A DNA stretch of 64,000 nucleotides from assembly GCF_026262505.1 (NCBI RefSeq), contig NC_067205.1, forward strand, positions 24,929,693 through 24,993,692, given 5' to 3'. A program made the position numbers and the translations under genes. The DNA is from Trichomonas vaginalis G3 (lineage: Eukaryota; Parabasalia; Trichomonadida; Trichomonadidae). The notes under the pieces were generated by a model. The model was given only the letters and a program-made list of their open reading frames with translations. It did no database searches and had not been told where the DNA came from. The first letter of the stretch is position 1; each line of letters starts with the position of its first letter. Shown piece after piece: positions 47,543 through 57,911 of the stretch.

Positions 47543-47759
47543 AGTTAGTATGGTTAAGTCGTGTACTGTGGCACTGCGCGCCTCCGTACACAACTTAGCG
47601 GTTTTGACACTTTACGAAACCGTTAATGTATATTTTACAACACAAACACAAACACCAACTTAACCTTAAATATTTATAAAGCCGCCAACCACTTCACCTC
47701 ACTAATGAAAAAATAAACGTTTTCACAAACGACTTCACTAATGTAAAAAATAAACGTTC

Positions 47760-48080
47760 TCACTTACAAAAGTATTGCAACTCCTCCCATTGCTGTGCTT
47801 CACATAACAGTTCATATTCTTCTGACTCACTTTCTTCTTCATATAGGTCAAAGTTACTGTCAAAATAAATGTTAGTAAGTTTTGACAAAGCTAATGAAAC
47901 ACGTTTACCGTTTGTATCGTATGCTTGTATAAACTTTCCATTCTTCATTCCTTCATAAATGCTTAAACTAACTTTACCCTTTCTCCCTCGTATCTGATAG
48001 AATGTATTTTCACGAGGAACAAAGAACAAATTCTTGAACTCATGACCGTTGTAGTTTGTTATCTCAATAGTTTTCGTCAT
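47760..48080 (-). CDS. TIR-encoded small acidic-tailed protein of T, 106 residues
   Basis: The first 80 residues match 33710-34036 (MTKTIEITNYNGHEFKNLFF). The acidic stretch is different (FDSNFDLYEEESESEEYE) but equally negative, then the shared end WEELQYFCK returns. A conserved acidic character with changed sequence suggests charge is what matters. The frame looks whole. Confidence 0.6.
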   Translation of the reverse strand: MTKTIEITNYNGHEFKNLFFVPRENTFYQIRGRKGKVSLSIYEGMKNGKFIQAYDTNGKRVSLALSKLTNIYFDSNFDLYEEESESEEYELLCEAQQWEELQYFCK

Positions 48081-48163
48081 TTATATAAAAATAAACTTAA
48101 AAATAAACTTAAAAATAAACTTAAAAATAAACGTTGTCAGAGGTGAAAAAATAAATTTAGGTG

Positions 48164-48212
48164 AAGTGGTGAAATCTCACCTCTTTTTTCACCTCTTTTT
48201 TCACCTCATGAA
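48164..48212. promoter_or_regulatory. GGTGA/TCACC palindromic block in T
   Basis: TTAGGTGAAGTGGTGAAATC is followed by TCACC and two TTTTTTCACC repeats. It stands between the genes ending at 48222 and starting at 48080, on the same strand, just as in element I. Confidence 0.65.
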
Positions 48213-48221
48213 TTCATTGCT

Positions 48222-48458
48222 TTATAACTCTCTTCCTTTCTCCAACTCTTCTAACTTCTTCTTAAGTTCAGCAATGTTGTCCTCATGAAGTTTAATCTTT
48301 CTCAAAATTCCTTCTCTATCTAATGGTTGCTTTATCTTTCTAAACTGAACTCTACCATCCTTCATAGTATGAACGTAAAAACCTTCTGGAACCGCTCCTG
48401 ATTTAATGTATTCTACCAAAAACTTTTGTTTCATTGCTTCAGTGACTTTAGTCGTCAT
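48222..48458 (-). CDS. 78-residue TIR-adjacent protein of T
   Basis: The product is MTTKVTEAMKQKFLVEYIKS, then FYVHTMKDGRVQFRKIKQPL and a charged C-terminal helix; nearly the same as 33310-33546. The frame stays open upstream to 48521 (MHEILKVMKSIIAVLASPLI), which would add a hydrophobic N-terminus, but the ATG at 48458 matches the other copy. Function unknown. Confidence 0.55.
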   Translation of the reverse strand: MTTKVTEAMKQKFLVEYIKSGAVPEGFYVHTMKDGRVQFRKIKQPLDREGILRKIKLHEDNIAELKKKLEELEKGREL

Positions 48459-48529
48459 TTCAATCAAAGGTGAAGCTAGCACAGCGATAATGGATTTCAT
48501 GACTTTTAGTATTTCATGCAATCTTAACA

Positions 48530-49090
48530 GATAGCCTTACAAGTACTTCCAGTGTCCCTAGCTGTCCCTCCTTTTTATATAACTCCATGACATTTATAAT
48601 CTCGCGAAACTTAACAGGTAGCATAACAGATTAAAATCAGATGAGGTTTTGAACCAAAATTTCTAAGCAACGTTGTCAAGGATTTTGAGGAACTAGGGAC
48701 AGAGTGTGGCAAAGTCCAAGATTTAATTTATCTTCATCTGTTTCATCAACGATCTCATCTAGTATGCCAATATTTTATTCATAACTCGTGGCAAACTCAC
48801 TAACTTTCATTATGTTCATCTGCATGCTTCATCTGATAGAAAGTATGACTTTCATTAACTCTGTGAGATAATGAAAACTACTAGGGACAGAGACCATGGC
48901 AAAGTTCATGACTTTCATTATTTCCAGAACTTAATGAAAACTACTAGGGACAGAGACCATGGCAAAGTTCATGACTTTCATTATTTCCAGAACTTAATGA
49001 AAACTACTAGGGACAGAGACCATGGCAAAGTTCATGATTTAATTTATTCTCTCACTAACAACAAGTACAAACTCCAACACTAACGACAAA
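48530..49090. repeat. Non-coding stretch with a 63-bp tandem repeat
   Basis: There is no convincing gene. At 48871-49059 three 63-bp units each contain ACTACTAGGGACAGAGACCA and TTCATGACTTTCATTATTTC. Degenerate relatives (ACTAGGGACAGAG, GTCCCTAGCTGTCCC) occur at 48550 and 48690. The open frame through the units exists only because 63 is a multiple of three. Confidence 0.75.
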
Positions 49091-49101
49091 AATAAATGTC
49101 C

Positions 49102-49530
49102 TCACTTCTTAACAAAGTAATATGTGCTTCTTACACCACCATAGCTCAAACGTTTCTTTTCAAACATCGATTGAAACTTATTTTGAGCCATTGGCTTTAG
49201 TCTCTTTTTCTTCAAATACGCCAAGAAATCTTCTTCACATCTTTTCACTTCATAGCCTTCTTTAAACTCCTCCTTGTTAAGTTCTATGAAATCCTTTATC
49301 TCATTCTTTGTTGCAATGGCTTCTTCACGAACGACATCATGAACTATTTCATCATTGTTCTCATGTATGACCTCCTCACTGTTCTCATGAACTATTTCAT
49401 CACTGTTCTCATGTATGACCTCCTCACTGTTCTCATGAACTATTTCATCACTGTTCTCATGAACGACCTCCTCACTGTTCTCATGAACTATTTCATCACT
49501 GTTCATGTATGACCTCCTCACTGTTCTCAT
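49102..49530 (-). CDS. Open frame with HENSDEIV/HENSEEV repeats, downstream of the helicase
   Basis: The frame has about 142 residues. The first half is seven- or eight-residue repeats (NSDEIVHENSEEVIHE) encoded by a 42-bp repeat. The second half is a charged helical domain, IATKNEIKDFIELNKEEFKE and KKRLKPMAQNKFQSMFEKKR, that may bind DNA. The end of the helicase frame carries the same repeats, and the two lie next to each other on the same strand. They are listed apart. Function unknown. Confidence 0.45.
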   Translation of the reverse strand: MRTVRRSYMNSDEIVHENSEEVVHENSDEIVHENSEEVIHENSDEIVHENSEEVIHENNDEIVHDVVREEAIATKNEIKDFIELNKEEFKEGYEVKRCEEDFLAYLKKKRLKPMAQNKFQSMFEKKRLSYGGVRSTYYFVKK

Positions 49531-51772
49531 GAACTATTTCATCACTGTTCTCATGTATGACCTCCTCACTGTCTTTCATAAGCGTTTCAAAGTCTCCTTT
49601 ACTCATTACTTCAATCTCATGCTGTTCACAGTAGTACTTAAACTCACTGTATATGTCTTTGTTGTATGTTATATTGCTTCCCATGTACTCCATGAATTTT
49701 TCAAGCACTTCCTCATAATTCACTGTTTCTTTCTTTCCACGACCTTCTAATATCATACTTGCTTCGTAAATATAACTTCTTGCAGAACCGTCTCGCTTTC
49801 TACTTCTCTTCACAAATTCTCTCATCTTGCCACCAAATACATTTGAACTACATGCAAAGAATTCATTCTCCTTCGCAAATTCTTTATATCTTCTGTAGCA
49901 CTCTGTACAATTCCATCCGGATACAAACTTTTCATAGAACTCCTCGTAAAACATTTGGTAAGGTGTTTTGTTCATTTCGATGAGTTCTTGTTTAGCCCTG
50001 GTGAATGGTATCTTCCTTACATCAAATTCACTTAAATCTTTCTTCATGAAGTACGTCAGTAAGTTTGAATAAAACTCTTCATTAAAGCTTTCAATGAGAT
50101 TTGAGAAATATTCGTAATTTCCTTTGTATCTGCTGCTTACGTCAATGACAACAAATCTTCTGTCGTCTTTGTCAATCTTTACTGAGTTGAAGTTGTTAGA
50201 TATCATGATGATATTACAAACATTCTCTATCTTTCTTACTGGCTGACACTTCTGATTTAAGTCCAACTGAGTCTCTGTTACTATTGACTTTAGTGCGTCG
50301 TGGTTCATGACCTTAGACGTATCGCATGAGCTTAGTTCATTGCATACGATGAGCTTCATGTTCTCAATAGCAGCATTGAATCTACCAACCACATTCTCTA
50401 TTGCCGTTATATTATTGTTGGCGTACTTGCTAATGAGCTCGCATAGAACATTACTAAGTACATTCTTACCAGTTCCTTGCTTTCCTATTAACAAAAGTAC
50501 TGTTCCAGTCTTTCCACAAGGATTTTGAACGATGTAGGCGAACCAGTTCAAAACATACTCATAAAGCTCTTCATCCTCATTACATATGACATCGTGAACA
50601 TGTTTCAAATATCCTTCAATAACGTTCTCATCTACTTCATTCAGTACCTCATACTCATATCCTCTGAAATAGCTGTAAATGTCATCTCTTTCGTCAAAGA
50701 ATCTCATGCCTGACTTCATAAGATAGTTCTTGTTCTGACCCGCTTCATAAATCATCAGTGCGTTCACATCCTTCTCCTCAATACGTCCTACATAAACACT
50801 CTTCATGAGCTTATTGAATTCCTTGCTATCTACTGACACAAGTGTTGTTGTGTCTCGTATTCCATCATAATCTTTCACTAGATATGTCATACGTGCTCCG
50901 TCAATAACAACAACACATCTTCTTAAGTCATTTATAACACTAGCTATGTCAATACCGTCCTCACTCATGTACTTATTTCTTCTCAAGTCCTTTAGTGTGA
51001 AAGTGTCTCTAAGTTCTATTTCAAGCAATTCATTTACACATCCTTTGCAATACTTCTCTATAAAATATTTCTGTCGTTCTTTACTAAGTTTCTTAACAGC
51101 TCTGAAGAACCATGTGTTTTGACTCAAACATCCTTCACAACTTCTCTCATTCATTCCTAGTTCTTTCATGTCATTATCTTCAACCTCTATGGTCTCATTG
51201 ACTAAGGTCAAAGGGTTCTTAGTCATTGCTGGTCTTATCTGAAACAATGTTTGTGCAACAGGTTTAACTAGTTCAGCAACGTCCTTCCTTAATATGAATA
51301 GCTGTTTCCACTCATCTTTGCTAACAGTTCTTTCATAACCACTGACAGTAATGATTTCATTTGCTGACCTTAGACACTTATGTTCTATCATTTGTATTGC
51401 TTTTGTGTAAGGCTTTCGTGAGCATAGGTTGTATATGTCATTCCTGCAATGTTCATTCATGCCAATAGTACTAAATCCTTTCTTTGCTGTTGAGTGCATA
51501 ATATCCATTAGTTCCTGTGTTCGTATTGCTGTCTCATAAAATACAACAAGACCTTTGTCATCTATGACGTACTTACCGAAAACATTGCTTATATTCTTTA
51601 ACCATGAAATAACATCCTCATTCATGCTGTCAAACATGAAGTAAGGTCTTACATACTCTTCACTTATAAGATACTCCACAAAGTACTTGTTAAGCTCTAT
51701 GTCCTCGTGAGCGATTTCATTAGGTTTGATATTAGTTCCTTTTGTCATTGCTGTCATGTACTTCACTCTCAT
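49496..51772 (-). CDS. Primase/superfamily-3-type helicase of T (left copy)
   Basis: The product has about 758 residues from ATG at 51772 (MRVKYMTAMTKGTNIKP). The N-terminal 300 residues are probably primase-like and contain CEGC and CKGC pairs about 35 residues apart, a possible zinc site. The helicase domain (about 430-580) has Walker A VLLLIGKQGTGKNVLSN, Walker B MKLIVCNELSS and a motif C-type VCNIIMISNNFNSVKIDKDD, as in D5-like and DUF5906 primase-helicases of large DNA viruses and phages. It would unwind DNA for replication. A C-terminal helix-turn-helix-like stretch precedes the HENS repeats. The frame looks whole over the domains. Confidence 0.75.
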   Translation of the reverse strand: MRVKYMTAMTKGTNIKPNEIAHEDIELNKYFVEYLISEEYVRPYFMFDSMNEDVISWLKNISNVFGKYVIDDKGLVVFYETAIRTQELMDIMHSTAKKGFSTIGMNEHCRNDIYNLCSRKPYTKAIQMIEHKCLRSANEIITVSGYERTVSKDEWKQLFILRKDVAELVKPVAQTLFQIRPAMTKNPLTLVNETIEVEDNDMKELGMNERSCEGCLSQNTWFFRAVKKLSKERQKYFIEKYCKGCVNELLEIELRDTFTLKDLRRNKYMSEDGIDIASVINDLRRCVVVIDGARMTYLVKDYDGIRDTTTLVSVDSKEFNKLMKSVYVGRIEEKDVNALMIYEAGQNKNYLMKSGMRFFDERDDIYSYFRGYEYEVLNEVDENVIEGYLKHVHDVICNEDEELYEYVLNWFAYIVQNPCGKTGTVLLLIGKQGTGKNVLSNVLCELISKYANNNITAIENVVGRFNAAIENMKLIVCNELSSCDTSKVMNHDALKSIVTETQLDLNQKCQPVRKIENVCNIIMISNNFNSVKIDKDDRRFVVIDVSSRYKGNYEYFSNLIESFNEEFYSNLLTYFMKKDLSEFDVRKIPFTRAKQELIEMNKTPYQMFYEEFYEKFVSGWNCTECYRRYKEFAKENEFFACSSNVFGGKMREFVKRSRKRDGSARSYIYEASMILEGRGKKETVNYEEVLEKFMEYMGSNITYNKDIYSEFKYYCEQHEIEVMSKGDFETLMKDSEEVIHENSDEIVHENSEEVIHEQ

Positions 51773-51872
51773 AGTTCCTTTCAATAGCGTAAAAATACTT
51801 CATTGTTTCATAACTGCTCTAAATTCTGTTCAAAATTCGTACAACATAACTTTTTAACATTAGTGAAAGAAC

Positions 51873-52575
51873 ATGAGCGAAACAACAACATCTAACATTA
51901 CAGAAGAAGTCAATGACAATGCCGATGAAAACATTACAGAAGGAGCTAGTGAAAATATTGACGAGTTCAGTGAGGAAGAAGATATTGAGGACGTCAATGA
52001 GAACGTTAGTGGGGAACAAACTCAATGGGAAACATTGAGAAATCATGAAGATTATGAGATTTGTACGACATATCCTTTTACTATTCGTCGAAAGAAAAAC
52101 AAACATATTATGAGTGAATGCTTAAATAATTATGGTTATATTGCTTAGTTTAAACAACAAAATACATTTAAAGCATAGAATTATTGCAGAACAGTGGATT
52201 GAAAATCCAAACAATTTGAAAGAAATAGACCATATAAATCATGATAGAACGGACAACAGAATCTCAAACCTTCGTTGGTGTTCTAGATCTGAAAACAATA
52301 GAAATAAAAGCAAGTATGGCGATATAGTTTATGAGTTCGTTGATGAAATATCTGACGAAGCTGTTGAAATAACAGATTATGGTAAGCATTCGTTTGAGTT
52401 CTACTACTATGTTGAGAATGAGGACGCATTCTATTATTATACAGGTCTTAACTATCGAAAACTTCATATAAACTTTACAAAAACAGGTGCTGCTTATGTT
52501 TGTATGATAGATACAGAAAACAAGAGTGTAATCTTATGCATAAACAAATTCAAACGCTTGTACGGCTTCATGTAG
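51873..52575 (+). pseudogene. HNH endonuclease with NUMOD-like front (left copy), broken
   Basis: This matches the open copy at 63003-63707. It starts 100 bases from the helicase ATG on the other strand. The region is disrupted in this arm. Confidence 0.65.
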
Positions 52576-53694
52576 GACAAACATTATTTTTCAACACTAA
52601 CGCCAACACGTAGGACAAACATTCATGACTAACATTACTGTATAACATAAATGTTTTGTCATGATTTAATCGTAAATGTTTTGTCAAGGTTTCTTCGTAA
52701 ATGTTTTGTCAGGGTTTCTTCGTAAATGTTTTGTTATGACCTCATCGTAATGAGTGTAAATGACCCAAAAATAATGTTTATGTTAGAATGTTAGATCTAA
52801 CACCTTTTCTAACATGTTTTCTAACATGACCTCATCGTAAATGTTTTGTCATGATTTCATCGTAAATGTTTTGTCAAGACTTTTTCATCGTAATGAGCGT
52901 AAATGATCCAAAAATATATTTTAGGTGAAGAGGTGAGATCTCACCTCTTTTCTCACCTCTTTTCTCACCTCAGCCGCTAAGCGGCGAGACCCAAAGGGTC
53001 TTGAATTTTCATGACTTCTTCATCGTACATGTTTTGTCAAGACTTCTTCATCGTAATGAGCGTAAATGTTTTGTCATGACCTCATCGTATATGTTTTGTC
53101 ATGACCTCATCGTAAATGTTTTGTCATGATTTAATCGTATATGTTTTGTCATGATTTAATCGTATATGTTTTGTCATGACTTCTTCGTAATGAACGTATA
53201 TGTTTTGTCAAGACTTCTTCGTATATGTTTTGTCATGATTTAATCGTATATGTTTTGTCATGACTTCTTCGTAATGAACGTATATGTTTTGTCATGACTT
53301 CTTCGTATATGTTTTGTCATGATTTAATCGTATATGTTTTGTCATGATTTAATCGTATATGTTTTGTCATGACTTCTTCATCGTAATGAGCGTAAATGTT
53401 TTGTCATGATTTAATCGTATATGTTTTGTCATGATTTAATCGTACATGTTTTGTCAAGACTTCTTCATCGTAATGAGCGTATATGTTTTGTCATGATTTA
53501 ATCGTACATGTTTTGTCAAGACTTCTTCATCGTAATGAGCGTAAATGTTTTGTCATGATTTCATCGTAAATGTTTTGTCAAGACTTCTTCGTATATGTTT
53601 TGTCAAAACTTCATCGTACATGTTTTGTCATGATTTCATCGTAATGAACGTAAATGTTTTGTGAAGAATATAACAACCGCCTGAATTCAGACGG

Positions 53695-53949
53695 TTGCTT
53701 TTTATACAAAATTCACGCAGGAAAATTCTTGAGTTTTGGTTGAAAGAATACGGTCGAGCCAAAAGTGGCTCAACCTCAAAACAAACATTTTATGAGCTTA
53801 CTAAGGCATTTATGAATGAATTCAAAGGTATTTGCATACATCCTGACCTCGTTCATTTTGTTGTTGAATTCAGCAAAAATAATGTTTACGTTAATGTTTT
53901 CACTGTTACCATGTTACCATGTGCTACCAGGTTAATTAACTTCTCTTAA
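53695..53949 (+). pseudogene. KilA-N-like scrap in the left array
   Basis: The frame has about 84 residues. The part FYELTKAFMNEFKGICIHP followed by DLVHFVVEFSKNNVYVNVF has the pattern of the end of a KilA-N domain (G-x-x-I-H-P-x-L then a short helix). It starts right after a hairpin CAACCGCCTGAATTCAGACGGTTG. The mirror copy is at 61632-61883. It is too short to be a whole domain. Confidence 0.45.
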
Positions 53950-54526
53950 AATTACTGACAACATGACATTTAGACAGCAGTCCAGGAAATAAACTTCTTC
54001 GTAAATGTTTTGTCATGATTTCATCGTATATGTTTTGTCAAGGTTTCATCGTATATGCTTTGTCAAACATGAACGTATATGTTTTGTCATGATTTCTTCG
54101 TATATGTTTTGTCATGATTTCATCGTAAATGATTTGTCATGATTTCATCGTAAATGATTTGTCATGATTTCTTCGTTTATGTTTTGTCAAAACTTCTTCG
54201 TACATGTTTTGTCATGACTTTTTCATCGTAATGAGCGTAAATCAGACAAAAATATATTTTAGGTGAAGAGGTGAGATCTCACCTCTTTTCTCACCTCAGC
54301 CGCTAAGCGGCGAGACCCAAAGGGTCTTGAATTTTCATGATTTCTTCATCGTAATGAGCGTATATGTTTTGTCATGATTTCATCGTATATGTTTTGTCGT
54401 GATTTCTTCGTATATGTTTTGTCAAAACTTCTTCGTATATGTTTTGTCATGATTTCTTCGTTTATGTTTTGTCAAAACTTCTTCGTATATGTTTTGTCAT
54501 GACTTTTTCATCGTAATGAGTGTAAA

Positions 54527-54632
54527 TGATTTCATATAATTGCTTACCTCGGAAAACCGAGAGAAGAGATTCCATATGAAAATCGCAAGAATTTGGCTCC
54601 TGGTTTGAAATATTATTATGTTCATAGACTTC
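54527..54632 (+). pseudogene. Fragment of an element I-type KilA-N gene inside the array
   Basis: About 95 bp, from CATATAATTGCTTACCTCGG to ATTATGTTCATAGACTT, match 23567-23662 in the KilA-N gene of element I at most positions. It is flanked on both sides by array units. The mirror copy is at about 60920-61025. A shorter piece, CATACGGAATCTC, seen at several other places in the arrays is the inverse of GAGATTCCGTATG from the same stretch. Confidence 0.75.
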
Positions 54633-57580
54633 ATCGTATATGTTTTGTCAAACATGAACGTATATGTTTTGTCATGATTTCATCGTAAATGTTTTGTCAT
54701 GACCTCATCGTATGTACTTTGTCATGATGATTTCATCGAAACTAAACGTATATGTTTTGTCGTGATTTTATCGTAAATGTTTTGTCATGACCTCATCGTA
54801 TGTACTTTGTCAAGATTTCTTCATCGTAATGAGTGTAAATGAACCAAAAATAATGTTTACGTTCATGTTTGACAACAACACAGCAGGGGAAGGCAGTTAT
54901 GAATTATTTTTGAAGAACTGAAGGTGTCACTACGTCACCATGTGTCACTCGGTTAATGAACTTCTCTGAAAAAATGAGACAACATGACATTTTGACAACA
55001 ACACAGGAAATAAATGTTTACGTATATGTTTTGTCATGATTTCTTCGTATATGTTTTGTCATGATTTCTTCGTATATGTTTTGTCATGACCTCATCGTAA
55101 ATGTTTTGTCATGATTTCTTCGTAAATGTTTTGTCGAAACTTCTTCATCGTAAATGTTTTGTCATGATTTCTTCGTAAATGTTTTGTTATGACCTCATGG
55201 AACTTAAACGTACATGTTTTGTCGAAACTTCTTCATCGTAAATGTTTTGTCATGATTTCTTCGTTTATGTTTTGTCGAAACTTCTTCATCGTAATGAGTG
55301 TAAATGTTTTGTCAAACATGAACGTAAATGTTTTGTCATGATTTCTTCATCGTAATGAGCGTAAATGTTTTGTCAAACATGAACGTAAATGTTTTGTCAT
55401 GATTTCTTCATCGTAATGAGCGTAAATGATCCAAAAATAATGTTTAGGGTAGAAGGGTAGATCTAACCTCTTTTCTAACCTCAGCCGCTAAGCGGCGAGA
55501 CCCAAAGGGTCTTGAATTTTCATACGGAATCTCATCGTACATGTTTTGTCAAAACTTCTTCGTACATGTTTTGTCATGATTTCTTCTTCGTACATGTTTT
55601 GTCATGATTTCTTCATCGTAATGAGCGTACATGTTTTGTCATGATTTCTTCATCGTAATGAGCGTATATGTTTTGTCATGATTTCTTCATCGTAATGAGC
55701 GTACATGTTTTGTCATGATTTCTTCGTATATGTTTTGTCATGATTTCTTCATCGTATATGTTTTGTCAAACATGAACGTATATGTTTTGTCAAGACTTCT
55801 TCATCGTAATGAGTGTAAATGATTTGTCATGATTTCTTCATCGTACATGTTTTGTCATGATTTCTTCATCGTAATGAGCGTATATGCTTTGTCAAACATG
55901 AACGTAAATGATTTGTCAAACATGAACGTAAATGATTTGTCAAACATGAACGTATATGTTTTGTCATGACCTCATCATCGTAATGAGTGTAAATGTTTTG
56001 TCATGATTTCTTCATCGTACATGTTTTGTCGAAACTTCATCGTACATGTTTTGTCATGACTTTTTCATCGTAATGAGCGTAAATCAGACAAAAATATATT
56101 TTAGGTGAAGAGGTGAGATCTCACCTCTTTTCTCACCTCAGCCGCTAAGCGGCGAGACCCAAAGGGTCTTGAATTTTCATACGGAATCTCTTCGTATATG
56201 TTTTGTCATGATTTCTTCATCGTAATGAGCGTATATGCTTTGTCAAACATGAACGTAAATGATTTGTCAAACATGAACGTATATGTTTTGTCATGACCTC
56301 ATCATCGTAATGAGTGTAAATGTTTTGTCATGATTTCTTCATCGTAAATGTTTTGTCAAAACTTCTTCGTACATGTTTTGTCATGATTTCTTCATCGTAC
56401 ATGTTTTGTCAAAACTTCTTCGTACATGTTTACGTTAATGTTTTCAGGTCATTCAAAAATGAATTATTTTTGAAGAACTGAAGGTGTCACTATGTCACTC
56501 AGTGTCACTCGGTTATTTAAATTCTCTGAAAAATGATGACAACATGACATTTTGACAACAACACAGGAAATAAATGTTTACGTTAATGTTTTGTTATGAT
56601 TTCTTCTTCGTACATGTTTTGTCAAAACTTCTTCGTACATGTTTTGTCATGATTTCTTCATCGTAAATGTTTTGTCATGATTTCTTCATCGTAAATGTTT
56701 TGTCATGATTTCTTCATCGTAAATGTTTTGTCAAAACTTCTTCGTACATGTTTTGTCATGATTTCTTCGTACATGTTTACGTTAATGTTTTCAGGTCATT
56801 CAATAATTAATTATTTTTGAAGAACTGAAGGTGTCACTATGTCACTCAGTGTCACTCGGTTATTTAAATTCTCTGAAAAATGATGACAACATGACATTTT
56901 GACAACAGTGTAGGAAATTTGATGTTTACGTTAATGTTTACGTTAATGTTTTTAGGTTATTCAAATTATTAACTAAAGATGAACTTAATAAAATTTACAA
57001 CAAAAATATATTAAATCGTTAATGTTTTCAGGTCATTCAATAATTAATTATTTTTGAAGAACTGAAGGTGTCACTATGTCACTCAGTGTCACTCGGTTAT
57101 TTAAATTCTCTGAAAAATGATGACAACATGACATTTTGACAACAGTGTAGGAAATTTGATGTTTACGTTAATGTTTTGTCATGATTTCTTCATCGTAAAT
57201 GTTTTGTCAAGACTTCTTCATCGTAAATGTTTTGTCATGATTTCTTCATCGTAAATGTTTTGTCAAACATGAGCGTAAATGTTTTGTCATGACTTCTTCG
57301 TAAATGATTTGTCAAACATGAACGTATATGCTTTGTCATGATTTCATCGTAAATGATTTGTCAAGACTTCATCGTAAATGATTTGTCATGACTTCTTCTT
57401 CGTAATGAGTGTAAATGATCCAAAAATAATGTTTAGGTGAAGAGGTGAGATCTCACCTCTTTTCTCACCTCTTTTCTCACCTCATTGAATTTTCATGATT
57501 TCATCGTAAATGTTTTGTCAAACATGAACGTATATGCTTTGTCAAAACTTCATCGTATATGCTTTGTCAAGACTTCTTCA

Positions 57581-57752
57581 TTTCATTCTATACACAATTT
57601 ACATCATAGACGATTTAATAGATATAATACTTTACTGTTTCATCTGATATACACATTCTTCCTTCATTTCATTCTATACACAATTTACATTATAGACGAT
57701 TTAATAGATATAATACTTTACTGTTTCATCTGATATACACATTCTTCCCTAA
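57581..57752. repeat. 86-bp direct repeat, two copies, in the palindrome centre
   Basis: TTTCATTCTATACACAATTT starts each copy (57581 and 57667). The copies differ by one or two bases. This lies in the asymmetric spacer between the arms, followed by AT-rich unique sequence to about 57828. Confidence 0.85.
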
Positions 57753-57828
57753 ACATTATTTTAGTTAAAGTCCATCAAATATTTTTAGGATACTTTCACC
57801 AAATAATATTTATATCTAATGAAATCCT

Positions 57829-57885
57829 CCATGTTAGAAAACATGTTAGAAAAGGTGTTAGATCTAACATTCTAACATAAACATT
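57829..57885. promoter_or_regulatory. TGTTAGATCTAACA variant palindrome in the centre
   Basis: CATGTTAGAAAACATGTTAG and AAAAGG lead to TGTTAGATCTAACATTCTAACAT. It has the same plan as the GGTGAGATCTCACC blocks, but with every half-site changed to TGTTA/TAACA. The same variant is at 52783-52830 and 62752-62800. Confidence 0.7.
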
Positions 57886-57911
57886 ATTTTTGGATCATTT
57901 ACGTTCATTAC

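Larger units (their letters stand above)
47543..48240. repeat. Terminal repeat of element T
   Basis: Roughly 700 bp are related to the TIR of element I (8618-9312), sharing CCTCCGTACAC, the ACTTAACCTTAAATATTTA stretch, the small acidic-tailed gene and the palindromic block. It is clearly more divergent than O is from I. A short AAAAAATAAACGTTTTCAC stretch is duplicated near 47710-47760. Confidence 0.75.
52600..57580. repeat. Left array of 22-30 bp repeats with embedded blocks
   Basis: Well over a hundred copies of a unit around CGTAAATGTTTTGTCATG plus ATTTCTTCAT, with variants (CGTATATG, CGTACATG; ATTTAAT, ACCTCAT, AAACTTC endings), fill about 5 kb. Unit length varies from 22 to 30. Embedded at irregular spacing are GGTGAGATCTCACC blocks (52923, 54261, 56103, 57434), variant blocks (52783, 55442), the hairpin GCCGCTAAGCGGC with GAGACCCAAAGGGTCTT, and a block with GAACTGAAGGTGTCAC and TGTCACTCAGTGTCAC (54910, 56475, 56825, 57060). 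Confidence 0.9.

Noticed and set aside
48871-49083. 70-residue frame in the 63-bp repeats
   Set aside because: The repeat length is a multiple of three, so the frame stays open without meaning.
52600-57580. Array of T as a CRISPR or telomere
   Set aside because: There is no constant repeat with unique spacers, and the unit does not resemble known telomere repeats.
57485-57733. 82-residue frame across the palindrome centre
   Set aside because: It spans array units and the 86-bp direct repeat; composition is that of the repeats and it has no homologue in the other arm.
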